In this document: in pieces, positions 15,520 to 24,773 of the stretch | Layout of the letters: each line of letters begins with the position of its first letter | Numbering within the stretch: the first letter of the stretch is position 1 | Assembly (NCBI GenBank): GCA_034003745.1 | Contig: JAVEYA010000006.1 | Location: 1-47,502 of the forward strand | DNA: 47,502 bases | Direction: 5' to 3' | Source: JAVEYA01 sp034003745 | Lineage (GTDB): Bacteria > Bacillota > Peptococcia > DRI-13 > PHAD01 | The notes under the pieces: model-generated | Seen by the model: the letters and a program-made list of their open reading frames with translations, nothing else | The model's database searches: none | Told to the model about the DNA's origin: nothing | Program-made: the position numbers and the translations under genes

Positions 15520-16226
15520 GAAAACACCCGCTTTCTGTAGGTACGGCTGACATAAGCGACCAGACCGCCTTCCAAGGTCAGCTTCATCCTGGAGGAATCC
15601 CGCTGGGTGATATGGTTTAGGTTGACCAGATAGCTTTTATGACAGCGTATAATGGAAGGCAGGTCGCCCAAGAGGTTCTGAAACTCCTCCAGCGTGGTAT
15701 AGCAGGTCAGCTTGGCGCCGGCGGTATAAACATATGCTTTTTCGCCGTATTTTTCGATCATAATGATGCTGTCTTTTTTTACCCGGTGGTCGATGGAAGC
15801 CGAGCGGATGGTCAGATAGCGTTCTTCGTTCTCCCGGGCCTGGTTTTGCATATCCCGGAAGATTGTGGAGAAAAGGTCCAAAAGCCCCTTCGGGGAAACC
15901 GGCTTGGGTAAAAAATCAAAAGGGCGCATCTTAAAGGACTCGAAAACGAGCCCCACATTTTCGCTGATAAAAACAACATAAGCTTCCGGCTGGCGCTCCC
16001 TGATTTTCAGCGCGGCCTCAAAACCTTCCCGCCCTTCCCGGAGATGGATGTCCAGCAAATAGACGTTGGCCTGGCGGGTCCGGACGAAGGCCTCCAGTTC
16101 CCCGGGATCGGCGCAGGCCAGCAGCAGCTCCCCGTTCAGGCGGCCGGCCGCGAATATCTCCCGCACCATTTGAGCCAAATGCGTAAGACAGCCCTGCTCA
16201 TCCTCGCAGATAACGACCCGCAACAT
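15516..16226 (-). CDS. LytTR-family response regulator
   Basis: This protein of about 236 residues has a receiver domain (residues 1-120: acidic VICEDEQG, phosphoacceptor in VYLLDIHL, KPVSPKG lysine) and a C-terminal LytTR DNA-binding domain (about 135-236, with IIRCHKSYLVNLNHI and YVSRTYRKRV). It belongs to the AgrA/LytR type controlling surface or secreted functions. The frame extends to a TTG at 16241, but ATG 16226 with GGAGGA 6 bases upstream fits best. It is coupled by 4-base overlap to the frameshifted kinase and is divergent from the large secreted protein gene at 16451, a plausible target. Confidence 0.9.
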   Translation of the reverse strand: MLRVVICEDEQGCLTHLAQMVREIFAAGRLNGELLLACADPGELEAFVRTRQANVYLLDIHLREGREGFEAALKIRERQPEAYVVFISENVGLVFESFKMRPFDFLPKPVSPKGLLDLFSTIFRDMQNQARENEERYLTIRSASIDHRVKKDSIIMIEKYGEKAYVYTAGAKLTCYTTLEEFQNLLGDLPSIIRCHKSYLVNLNHITQRDSSRMKLTLEGGLVAYVSRTYRKRVFS

Positions 16227-16450
16227 CATAATTCCTCCCAAGAAGATTAAATATTACAACTTCTTTAGCTCTATTTTAATATTTAATCGGCAAATTGGGA
16301 AATATATTCCATCTATGAAGAACCAACGGGATTCACTTTACCACTTATGGGATAAATCCGGCCTGTTGTGGGAAAGCCGTTTCTCCACGGCTGTTTGATT
16401 TATAAAATGAAGAGGAAGCATTGAGGAAGATGAATGGAGGAACATATGAA

Positions 16451-19400
16451 ATGAAAAGATACTCTAAATTCAGAGCCCTGCTGACAAAGTTTCTGCTTGG
16501 CATCTTTCTGGCAACGGCCCTGCTGTCCATGCCGCCCGATACTACTGCGTCTGCGGCAACCAGCAGCGATATGAGCGGGCTGACAATCACTTGGTACGAC
16601 GCCAAACGGGCCACGCCCCAGGAAACGGAGCGGGCCATGCTGACGCGGGATAAATCAAAGGTCATCAGTACCGGGAAATTCACCGATGTATTTACATTTG
16701 ATATCGACTCCTGGGAAGATCCCTGGGTCTGGGCTGAAATTAGGGGATTTATCAAGATGCCCGTCCCGGATAACCAGCAATATTATTTAATTCCTTACCC
16801 TCACCCGGGTTACCTGCCTATAGCCGTCTCCAGCAATACGCTGGCCAGGGTATTTATAGCGTTGGATGGGCAAACGGTGATGGGCGCCTGGGAAAATGGT
16901 GTTCCTCAATGGAATACCAGGCCGCTGGAACTCTCACACCCAGGGATGGAGCAATTCGTTTATGATGTACGACTAGCGCCGTCCATAATAGGCGAATATC
17001 AATATATGCAGCTTTGTATAGGGAAAAATGAGCGTATCGTTGACGCTGGGACAAATCCTCTTTTTGGGCTTGGCACTTTAGAAGTGCGCTATCTCCGTTA
17101 TCACCCGCGCACGGTATTTTTGATGTCAATTGAATATTATACGGTAAACCCTTTTTCACCTGAATCATACCATATTGAGCTCCCCTTGCCGGAGCTTAAG
17201 GAATATGTAAAACTCGACGACGAAAAGAATACGGTGATCCTGGACAAATACGGGCTTGACGCTTCGCAATACGAATACGGGTTTAAGGATGATGAAGCCG
17301 GCTTTAAAAGCTTTACCGGGCATGCCGACAGTTTCGGGAATAAAGACGGCGTCCTGATGATCCGGAAAAAAGGAGACCCTGCCAATGCCGCGGAGCTTTG
17401 CCCGGTGTCCATGAATCCGCCCACGAACCTGAGGGTCGTCTCCCAGGACGACCGGGAGGCAGACCTGGCCTGGGATTATCCCTATCCCGCTGATGCAAAT
17501 ATCAGTACATATATCGTTTACCGGAGCATAACCGGGTCCGTAACGGCATCGGCGCCAGCGGGAAAAACAACGCCGCTTCCGCCGGAAATCGGACGTACCG
17601 GCGCTAAGAGCTTCACCGACCGAGACCTTAAGCCTTACGATACATACGAGTATTATGTGACGGCCGTAAAAGACGACGGGTCCATGTCTTTACCCAGTCC
17701 TCCCCTGGTAATCTCAGTCCAAGACGTGACCCCGCCCACCGCGCCCGGTGAGCTGCGGGCCGGCGACGTCCTGCGGCAGGGAGATGAGGTGCGGTATGCT
17801 TTCCCGGAGAGCGCCGGCACTCGGAATGCCCTGCTGGGACCAAAGCGGGAAATTGCCCTGCGCTGGCAGCCTTCCAGCGACAACGTGGGGGTTGTGGGCT
17901 ATGATATCTATCGCCATGCTTACGGAGCGGATTATACAACCATGATCCTCGGGGAAGAAGAAAAACATCTGATCGGCAGTACCCGGGAAACCTTCTTTGT
18001 TGACGACAGCGGGCTGGAATTCGGCCGTATCTATGGCTACTATGCGGCGGCCAAAGACGCCGCCGGTAATACAAGCGAGAGTTCAACCGGCGTGGGCACC
18101 GAAAAATCCACCCTGGCCGATTTAACAATCACCCATGGCGGTCAGAGCCTAAACCTTAATCCTGCCTTTGTCTATTATCACACAGAATATAAACTCAATG
18201 TGGAGAATGCCGTAAACTCTATTACGCTGACCCCCTGGAAAACAGATCCTCAAGCCGGGGTAATGGTTAACGGAATTGAGATCGCCGACGGCGGCAATAC
18301 CGGGGAACTGATGCTTGCTCCGGGTGAAAACACCTTTTTGCTTGAAGTTATTCCGCGGAAAGGGCTGCAATGGATTAAGCCGGAAAATATGCGCTATACC
18401 CTGACGGTCAACCGGGCCAATCCGGACTATCTGCCGGGGCTTGCTTTACAGGGGGGAGAGCAGACCCTTGACGAAGGGGACATCTATCGGGCCGGCGGTG
18501 TTCTGGTCCTGCCCGTAAGAGTCCCCGGGGAAGGACTGGAAACAACGGCCGGCGACAAACCCTCCCCTGACTCCACAGGCGGCTCGGCGGGCGGCCTCGC
18601 GCCACCTCCGCCGGTTGGGCCCCCGCCTGATTCAATAGGTGGTTCAGGTGGTCCCACACCACCTCCACCATCTGTTTCTCCTCCGCCACCGTCCCCGCCT
18701 GGCTCGACAGGCAGCCTCGCCCCACCTCCGCCACCGCCTGATGACCAGGGTTACAACAGGGACGGCCGGATTATTTGGGCGGATAGCTCCCGGCCGGGGA
18801 TCTGGCGGGGAACCGTGGACTATGGTGACGGTACGGAACCCCAGCCCCTGGTCCTCCGGGAGGACGGCAGCTTTGACCTGGAGCACCGCTATACGGATGA
18901 CGGAGAGTTCATCATCAGGGTGACCCTGTTATATGAGGATATGGGCCGGTTGGACGGCAGCCTGGCTATCCGGGTCAACAACGTGGCCCCGGCTTTCGCA
19001 GGAGAAGTGTTGGCTGAAGAGATAACCGTGCAGGAAGGCATGTTTATGGAACTGGCCGGGCAGGTGACGGACCCCGGCGCGAAGGACCAACTCACTTTGA
19101 CCGTGGACTATGATAACACCCTGGGACCCCTGGCCATGCCCTTAAACCCAGATAGAACCTTCCTTTTGCGGCATACCTTCTTTGACCATCAGCCGGTGTA
19201 TAACCTGGAACTGAAAGCTACTGACGATGACGGGGCTTCCACAGTGCAGAACATCCGGATCCTGGTAGAAAATGTCGCCCCCGTGGTGGAGGCCGGCGGG
19301 GCCGCTCCGGCCCAGGCGGGCACTCCCTTTATCCGCAGCGGCAGCTTCAGTGACCCCGGACAGGATGAGTGGCAGGCTACCGTGGACTTTGGGGACGGCA

Positions 19401-20542
19401 GCGCCCCCCAGCCTCTGTCCCTAAATACCGATAAGACCTTTCTTTTGCGGCATGTCTTTGGGGCGACAGGCAGCTATGACGTCACCGTACGGGTGGAAGA
19501 CCAGGACGGCGGCACAGGTACGGCATCCTTCCCGGTGAAAGTGAAGGACTATGTCCTTACCTTGGAAGCGGGTCTGGAACTGCCCGGAAACGAAGGGGAA
19601 AATCTGACCCGGAGTATCCCGGTCCGGGGCCCGGCGGATAAGGTGAAGGGCATTACCGTGGATTACGGTGACGGTTCCGCTGCGGAGACGTTGACCCTGT
19701 CGCCTGTGAATCAAGCCGGGCAGCAAACCGGTGGCGGAATCCGGTCTGTCCGGGTTCCCGATCAGGATGACGTCACCCCCTATGTAGGATATTCCCCCCT
19801 TGCCGGCTGGCTCAACCTGAACCACGCCTATGCCGACAACGGTGTTTATACTGTGACAATAAAGCTGACCGATGTGGACAATGATGCCTATGAAGCCGAT
19901 TTCTGGGCGGAAACAGCCAACGTGAACCCTGTGGTCAGTATACAAAGCGGCGCGGATTATGAAGCTGGAGAAAATTTCACCTGCTATGGCTCCTTTGCCG
20001 ACCCCGGCGCCGATGACTGGGCGGCGGTCATTGATTTCGGCGACGGCGGCGGGGCTAAAGAACTGAAACTGAACAAAGATAAGACCTTCAGCATAGATCA
20101 CAGTTACAATTCATCGGGTTATTACACCATCACCGTCACCGTCACGGACGACGACGGGGGCTGGGGCCGCACCACCCAACAGGTCGCGGTCAGAAACAGG
20201 GGCAAGAATGTTTCAGATGACGCCACACTCCATTCTCTGGAACTGGAAGGGATCACCCTGATACAGAAATATCCCGATACGGGGGTTCCTACGGGGATTA
20301 CAGGGTTTGACCGCCACTGGCTTAACTATAGCAACAACTGGGAAGGGGGAGATCCGGATAATACATGGCTCACGGTGACCGCCCATTCCGGAGCTGTCAT
20401 AAGAGTTTTTGACGCCGTGACGTATGAGGACTATACGTTACTTCCGCAGGGGACACCTGTCTTGATAACACTTCCCCTGGAAATCGTTGTTACCGCTCAA
20501 GATGGTCTCACAACCAGGACATATAGAGTCACCCCTGATTGA
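16451..20542 (+). CDS. Large secreted FN3 / cadherin-like / PKD multidomain surface protein
   Basis: This 1363-residue protein has a signal peptide (MKRYSKFRALLTKFLLGIFL...ASA, cleavage near residue 37). It then has an N-terminal region of ~280 residues with no family I recognise, two fibronectin type III domains (about 323-430 and 430-553), a cadherin-like beta-sandwich domain (~555-657) and a proline/glycine-rich linker (~697-767). About five PKD-type domains follow (~773-1250), with recurring VDYGDG/VDFGDG and NVAP...DPG motifs, and then another beta-sandwich (~1255-1363). The ATG at 16451, with GGAGGA 9 bases upstream, is preferred over upstream ATGs because it starts the signal peptide. 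No sortase motif or membrane anchor is seen, so it is probably released or held non-covalently. A role in adhesion or polysaccharide binding is inferred. Confidence 0.88.
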   Translation: MKRYSKFRALLTKFLLGIFLATALLSMPPDTTASAATSSDMSGLTITWYDAKRATPQETERAMLTRDKSKVISTGKFTDVFTFDIDSWEDPWVWAEIRGFIKMPVPDNQQYYLIPYPHPGYLPIAVSSNTLARVFIALDGQTVMGAWENGVPQWNTRPLELSHPGMEQFVYDVRLAPSIIGEYQYMQLCIGKNERIVDAGTNPLFGLGTLEVRYLRYHPRTVFLMSIEYYTVNPFSPESYHIELPLPELKEYVKLDDEKNTVILDKYGLDASQYEYGFKDDEAGFKSFTGHADSFGNKDGVLMIRKKGDPANAAELCPVSMNPPTNLRVVSQDDREADLAWDYPYPADANISTYIVYRSITGSVTASAPAGKTTPLPPEIGRTGAKSFTDRDLKPYDTYEYYVTAVKDDGSMSLPSPPLVISVQDVTPPTAPGELRAGDVLRQGDEVRYAFPESAGTRNALLGPKREIALRWQPSSDNVGVVGYDIYRHAYGADYTTMILGEEEKHLIGSTRETFFVDDSGLEFGRIYGYYAAAKDAAGNTSESSTGVGTEKSTLADLTITHGGQSLNLNPAFVYYHTEYKLNVENAVNSITLTPWKTDPQAGVMVNGIEIADGGNTGELMLAPGENTFLLEVIPRKGLQWIKPENMRYTLTVNRANPDYLPGLALQGGEQTLDEGDIYRAGGVLVLPVRVPGEGLETTAGDKPSPDSTGGSAGGLAPPPPVGPPPDSIGGSGGPTPPPPSVSPPPPSPPGSTGSLAPPPPPPDDQGYNRDGRIIWADSSRPGIWRGTVDYGDGTEPQPLVLREDGSFDLEHRYTDDGEFIIRVTLLYEDMGRLDGSLAIRVNNVAPAFAGEVLAEEITVQEGMFMELAGQVTDPGAKDQLTLTVDYDNTLGPLAMPLNPDRTFLLRHTFFDHQPVYNLELKATDDDGASTVQNIRILVENVAPVVEAGGAAPAQAGTPFIRSGSFSDPGQDEWQATVDFGDGSAPQPLSLNTDKTFLLRHVFGATGSYDVTVRVEDQDGGTGTASFPVKVKDYVLTLEAGLELPGNEGENLTRSIPVRGPADKVKGITVDYGDGSAAETLTLSPVNQAGQQTGGGIRSVRVPDQDDVTPYVGYSPLAGWLNLNHAYADNGVYTVTIKLTDVDNDAYEADFWAETANVNPVVSIQSGADYEAGENFTCYGSFADPGADDWAAVIDFGDGGGAKELKLNKDKTFSIDHSYNSSGYYTITVTVTDDDGGWGRTTQQVAVRNRGKNVSDDATLHSLELEGITLIQKYPDTGVPTGITGFDRHWLNYSNNWEGGDPDNTWLTVTAHSGAVIRVFDAVTYEDYTLLPQGTPVLITLPLEIVVTAQDGLTTRTYRVTPD

Positions 20543-20564
20543 ACCGCTGTCACCCTTGAATAAA

Positions 20565-20608
20565 GAAAATGCGCCTTCTCTCGGGGCGCATTTTCTCTTG
20601 TTTTTTAC
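20565..20608. terminator. Bidirectional terminator closing the PKD gene and the BlaI-headed operon
   Basis: An 11-bp perfect stem (GAAAATGCGCC at 20565-20575 with GGCGCATTTTC at 20585-20595) is followed on the plus strand by TCTTGTTTTTT. On the minus strand it is followed by a TTTATT tract. The two genes converge here. Confidence 0.88.
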
Positions 20609-20614
20609 TGCTAT

Positions 20615-22168
20615 TCAATTGTCTTTAACAAAAACTACCTTGCCGTTTTCTATTCTTACCAGCAGCACATTTTCCGTGGTTTTATAGATGACTTTCCCAT
20701 CTTCTTTCAGAATCATCATTTTATAAGGGGATTCGCTTTCCTTTGCAAAGACGGCAATCAAAAAACCCTCCTGCACTTCCAGGCTCTTGACCTGTCCCCC
20801 CGGATTGATTGGATCCTCTTTACCCAAGATGAAAAGCTGATGATTCCTGTCGGTCAGGGTGTAAAACACATTCCCCCGGAGCGCCTCATAATGGCCGACA
20901 GCCGCCTCCGTCAGCCCCTGGGCAGCCCCTCCGGCCAGCGGTATCCGGTAAAGATAATTGTTCTTGTCTGTGAAATAGATCCTATCGCCTACGATTGTAA
21001 AACCTGCGGCGGCCTCTTCCACCACGCTTTCCGTCGCATTGGTTTTAATATGGACGCTGTAAATACCTGTGACAGCAGTGGGCTCCTCTTTATCAGGGCA
21101 GGCTAAAACATATATTTTGTCCCCAACCAAATACAAATCTTTGCTGGGCTTGCCGGACGAAGCGCCGGCATCTGCAGACCAGACCCAGCCATAGAGATAA
21201 TTCGGCTCTCCTATGCTTTGATAAGCCGTCTCTCCGGTCTTTTTTATCTGCAGATTATTGGGGAAAGGCGGGACCCCTTGATTCACCCGAAGGGTATAGT
21301 CAGCATAGATTTTAAGGGCGGAATATCCGCTGTCTATTTCTTCCGAAGCGCCGTTTTCCTTGAGCCAAACCAGATGATCGGAGCCCATGGTCACCCCGCC
21401 CGTATGAAAGCTGAGCAAGGCTTCTCCGTTCTCGGTTCGCAACGAAGCAAGGACATAATCTCCAGTATAGCCGTCCAAGGGCAGTTGATAAACCTGCTTG
21501 GCCCCGGCCGGTTCGGCGACGGGAGCCTGATAAATCTTACCCTGGGCGCCCTGGTAGTAAAAATAATCTCCAGCCATCGTGAAAGCGCCCTTTGCTCCGT
21601 TTTTAAGGGTGGTGATGGGAAGGGTCAACCCTCCTGCCACCGGATTGCTGCTGCCGGAATGGATGACCAGACCGTTAGCGGGATCGAAGGCATATTTCCA
21701 GCCGAATTCATCGGCAGCGAATCGCCAGGTCAGCGGGAAATAGGTAGCATTTCTAAAAAGCAGGAGGGGATATTCTTCCTTACTGTTATCAATCTTCTTT
21801 CCATTGACCGTGATTGGAAAGGAAGCCACTCTGGCGGTATAAATATCCTTGTTTTGGGTAGAAGCCTGATATTTATGGTAGCCCCAATTCGCGCCTGTTT
21901 TTACTACAGCCAGACCTTTATTGCCTTTCCATTGGCTCTCTAACCCCAAAAATCTGGAGTCATAATAAGTCATAGGAAAATAAGTAATGTCCTTATAGAC
22001 AATGAGGGGATACTGATTCGTCTTATTCTCAATGGCAATGCCGTTTAAAGTTACCTTGAAAGCAGGCAGCTTGACAGTTACCGCCCCGCTCTCGGCATGG
22101 GCAACAGCGGCAAACAAAATCAGAGACAAAAATATCGTTAATAATAAACCCGGCACACGTTTTTGCAT
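20615..22168 (-). CDS. Secreted protein with copper-amine-oxidase-N-like stalk repeats and a propeller-like region
   Basis: This 517-residue exported protein begins at ATG 22168, with AAGGAGG 7 bases upstream; upstream in-frame codons precede the signal peptide MQKRVPGLLLTIFLSLILFA. Two similar modules at about residues 35-90 and 110-175 (VTLNGIAIENKTNQYPLIVYKDITYFP and ITVNGKKIDNSKEEYPLLLFRNATYFP) resemble copper amine oxidase N-terminal stalk domains. The remainder has repeated strand motifs (YFYYQGAQGKIYQAP, DRIYFTDKNNYLYRIPL, GNVFYTLTDRNHQLFIL) like DUF5050 beta-propellers. It is the last gene before the terminator and follows the small transporter gene by 29 bp, so it appears to belong to the BlaI-headed operon. 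Role unknown; a surface ligand-binding or wall-associated function is inferred. Confidence 0.78.
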   Translation of the reverse strand: MQKRVPGLLLTIFLSLILFAAVAHAESGAVTVKLPAFKVTLNGIAIENKTNQYPLIVYKDITYFPMTYYDSRFLGLESQWKGNKGLAVVKTGANWGYHKYQASTQNKDIYTARVASFPITVNGKKIDNSKEEYPLLLFRNATYFPLTWRFAADEFGWKYAFDPANGLVIHSGSSNPVAGGLTLPITTLKNGAKGAFTMAGDYFYYQGAQGKIYQAPVAEPAGAKQVYQLPLDGYTGDYVLASLRTENGEALLSFHTGGVTMGSDHLVWLKENGASEEIDSGYSALKIYADYTLRVNQGVPPFPNNLQIKKTGETAYQSIGEPNYLYGWVWSADAGASSGKPSKDLYLVGDKIYVLACPDKEEPTAVTGIYSVHIKTNATESVVEEAAAGFTIVGDRIYFTDKNNYLYRIPLAGGAAQGLTEAAVGHYEALRGNVFYTLTDRNHQLFILGKEDPINPGGQVKSLEVQEGFLIAVFAKESESPYKMMILKEDGKVIYKTTENVLLVRIENGKVVFVKDN

Positions 22169-22197
22169 TAAAGTCCTCCTTGTAAGTCCCCTAACCC

Positions 22198-22539
22198 TCA
22201 TTTGTAGTGCATCAAAACTACTCCGGCAATCGCCAGTAAGATCCCGACGGTTTTAAACACGCTCAGGGCTTCCCGGAAAATCAAAATCCCTAATAGCACC
22301 GACAACGTACTGACAATGGCTGCTGAAAAGGGGACAATCATACTCAGTTCACTTTTCGCCACGATTCCCGTCCACAGCAGAAAACTGACCGCATACAGCA
22401 GCAGCGCCACTGCCATCTTGCCGCTGATATCCAGATGGAACACGCCGTTTTTCAGGGCAAAACCAATGGGCTGACCGCTCAGCTTCATCAGAAATATGCC
22501 GCCCACCGTAAAAAAGATATACGCAATAAAAGCTCCCAT
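22198..22539 (-). CDS. EamA/SMR-like small membrane transporter (possible lipid-linked sugar flippase)
   Basis: This 113-residue protein has four membrane helices. It has the layout and the C-terminal EALSVFKTVGILLAIAGVVLMHY stretch seen in EmrE/ArnE-like and EamA half-size proteins. Such proteins next to polyprenyl-phosphate glycosyltransferases commonly move undecaprenyl-phosphate-linked sugars across the membrane. Here it sits in one operon with a GT2 transferase and a large membrane protein, matching a three-component glycosylation layout. Direct drug export is the alternative, less likely from context. Confidence 0.75.
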   Translation of the reverse strand: MGAFIAYIFFTVGGIFLMKLSGQPIGFALKNGVFHLDISGKMAVALLLYAVSFLLWTGIVAKSELSMIVPFSAAIVSTLSVLLGILIFREALSVFKTVGILLAIAGVVLMHYK

Positions 22540-22584
22540 GGTGTTTTCCTCTTCTTTACAAGATATATTCGTTGAAAAGAAACC

Positions 22585-24372
22585 CTAATCGACCGTTGCC
22601 TTTTCGGATAACGGAAGCAGCGCTGAAAAAAGCAGGAACGGACAGATCAGGGCAATAAACCACAAATACCGGTAATCCTGGGCGGGCATTGTCAGAAAGA
22701 CCGCCAAGGCATTGCCGGCTGCGGGAAGATAGAGCAGCACCCGCCGGTCCCGTGCGAGCAGTAAGTCCAGCAGCAGGATAAACAGCAGCGCCAGCCAAAA
22801 TCCGGTACGCCATAAAAATGTATTGGTCAGATACTGTCCGGTGGTGGCCCAGGCATACCAATTGACCCCGGCGGTGAGCACATTTTCATGCCGCCGCACC
22901 TGAAACACCGACTGCATTTCCGGCTCAATAGCCGTGGTGTAATTATTGTTGTAACTAAAGGGGTCCTGACTTACCGACCATAGAGTAACAGCCAGATTGA
23001 ACTTATCGCCGATGATAATAGCGGGGAATTTCCTCAGAGCGCCAAGATAAGCGGAAAGGGCTTCCTCTGTACTGATTGCAGACAAATTATTTAAAAACTG
23101 AGGGATATTACTCGAATAAATATCCGCAAAATAAGGGTCATAAAATTCTTTGAGTTCCTCCGGCGTGGCCACCGATTGGACCATTTGACGGGTACGCGCG
23201 TCCAGGCCGGCTTCCCGTCCGGCATAATACACCGCCCCCAGGCCCTGATAAACCGGCCGCAGCTTCATCCCCGGCGGATTTGGATTGGCCGCAAGCCGCG
23301 CGGGTATCAGACCATTGACCAGCATAAACACCGCCAGAACCAGGACGGCGGCCGCCCCAAAGTTTATCCGCTGTTGACGGTCCCCGGAGCGGACAATATG
23401 GACCAGCCCCCATACCAGCATCAGTATAAAGGCCAGGATACCGTTATGCCGGAACAGGCCAATGGCTAAAGTACAGACGGCAAATTCCAGCCCGTGACGC
23501 TTTTTGGCAAGATAATCCGTGGACAGGCACATCAATAAAAGAATATTCGTCCCCCAGAGCAGCGCCGCAGTATAGGGGATATCCTTCCACAGGGTAACCA
23601 CGTGGAGGCCGGTAGCGGGCTGCAGCGTAATCACCAGCGCCAAAGCATACACCAGTGGAAGAGCAACCCGGTTTCGAATCAGCGTACTATAGAACCGACA
23701 GGTCACCAAGGCAAAAAATAAAATTTGGAATACCGCCACCATCGCCATATTCGGCCAAACTTTCAATAACACGCCTATAAACAGGGTATGACCGATGGGA
23801 TGCCAGGTGTTGTAGGGCGCCAGTCCCGTTATCTGGCTGACCTGATTGTAGGTGTCATAGGACATGTTCCCCGGATTCAGCGCCGCCAGGTAGACACTGA
23901 AAACCACTATTTGAAAGACAAAAAGGATGAACCCATGTAGGAAAACATTGCGCGCCTCAGGGCCGTCCAGCGGCCGGATTGCGTCCGCTTTCAACCGCTT
24001 TAACGCGTCCAGACTTAACAAGATATAGATCCCGATAAGAACTGTCAGCAGTCCGAATCCCGGCAAATGCATCCCGGTAAGCCATAATCCGTCCGCCGTA
24101 TATAAGAGCGGCTTCCCAAAGAAGAGAAAACTAATCAGGACGGAAAACAGCGCCCACAGAAGCGCCGACCGGACTGAGATGCTCCGATCACGCCAGGTAA
24201 GCCGCGCCGACGCCAAAGATATCAGGACGACCGCCAGAAAGAAGGCCGCATAAAGCGGACCCCGTTTCATCACAACAGCATACATGTTCAGATAATAGGA
24301 CAAGTCTGTTAAGAACAGTGAATAGACCAGCCATAAAACGTATACCGGCCTATTGGTTTTTAAATACCGCAT
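22585..24372 (-). CDS. Large polytopic membrane protein, likely glycosyltransferase-like (DUF6020 type)
   Basis: This 595-residue protein has about 12-14 hydrophobic segments. A loop-rich region at about residues 165-200 carries NPGNMSYDTYNQVSQITGLAPYNTWHPIGH, where acidic and His residues sit in the position expected of a GT-C-type active loop. A second extracytoplasmic segment lies at about 365-500. It resembles DUF6020 proteins, which I recall from polysaccharide modification loci. It overlaps the DUF2304 gene by 13 bases and precedes the small transporter. In the Gtr-type scheme this would be the serotype- or substrate-specific transferase acting outside the membrane; that function is inferred. 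Confidence 0.75.
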   Translation of the reverse strand: MRYLKTNRPVYVLWLVYSLFLTDLSYYLNMYAVVMKRGPLYAAFFLAVVLISLASARLTWRDRSISVRSALLWALFSVLISFLFFGKPLLYTADGLWLTGMHLPGFGLLTVLIGIYILLSLDALKRLKADAIRPLDGPEARNVFLHGFILFVFQIVVFSVYLAALNPGNMSYDTYNQVSQITGLAPYNTWHPIGHTLFIGVLLKVWPNMAMVAVFQILFFALVTCRFYSTLIRNRVALPLVYALALVITLQPATGLHVVTLWKDIPYTAALLWGTNILLLMCLSTDYLAKKRHGLEFAVCTLAIGLFRHNGILAFILMLVWGLVHIVRSGDRQQRINFGAAAVLVLAVFMLVNGLIPARLAANPNPPGMKLRPVYQGLGAVYYAGREAGLDARTRQMVQSVATPEELKEFYDPYFADIYSSNIPQFLNNLSAISTEEALSAYLGALRKFPAIIIGDKFNLAVTLWSVSQDPFSYNNNYTTAIEPEMQSVFQVRRHENVLTAGVNWYAWATTGQYLTNTFLWRTGFWLALLFILLLDLLLARDRRVLLYLPAAGNALAVFLTMPAQDYRYLWFIALICPFLLFSALLPLSEKATVD

Positions 24373-24743
24373 ATGTGCTCTTTATCCCTTGGCCCCTTTT
24401 CTTCCTGATCTGCCAGGGCCTTCTTCAGCAGTGCAACTTCCTGGACCAGGCGGGTTACCCGCTGGGCATTCCGCGAACTGATCACAGAAGTCAGGAAAAT
24501 AAACATCAGCATCATCATGATGACAATAAAGAAGATGGCGTTGACCGGCGTGGCAATACCGAGCAGTTGGGCCACCCAGTTAATGAAGCCGGGAAATACC
24601 GCCGTAAGCATAACCCCTGTCAAAGCAGCCAGCCAGGGCAGGGAATATTTTAAGGTAATCTTATCTTTCCGAATTATATCCACAAAATAGACTAAAATGG
24701 CTATACAGATAAACAGGATCAAGATGCGCAGCCGGATGCTCAT
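24360..24743 (-). CDS. DUF2304 membrane protein
   Basis: This 127-residue protein has three hydrophobic segments (about 5-22, 35-55 and 68-90) and a C-terminal coiled-coil tail (RVTRLVQEVALLKKALADQEEK). It matches the DUF2304 family, which recurs directly after GT2 polyprenyl-phosphate glycosyltransferases. The start at ATG 24743 has AAAGGAG 8 bases upstream; a GTG at 24752 has no room for a ribosome site. It is probably an accessory membrane partner of the GT2 enzyme. Confidence 0.82.
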   Translation of the reverse strand: MSIRLRILILFICIAILVYFVDIIRKDKITLKYSLPWLAALTGVMLTAVFPGFINWVAQLLGIATPVNAIFFIVIMMMLMFIFLTSVISSRNAQRVTRLVQEVALLKKALADQEEKGPRDKEHICGI

Positions 24744-24773
24744 GATTTCCACTCCTTTACCGATACCCTGTAC

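Noticed and set aside
16242..16450. Possible c-di-GMP riboswitch upstream of the PKD protein gene
   Set aside because: There is a 6-bp hairpin (AGCCGT/ACGGCT near 16373-16390) and words like CGGCC and AAAGCC, but the order and core of the known aptamers do not match.
19421..20101. A 226-residue minus-strand frame inside the PKD region
   Set aside because: It is a shadow of the repetitive PKD coding sequence and has no family features.
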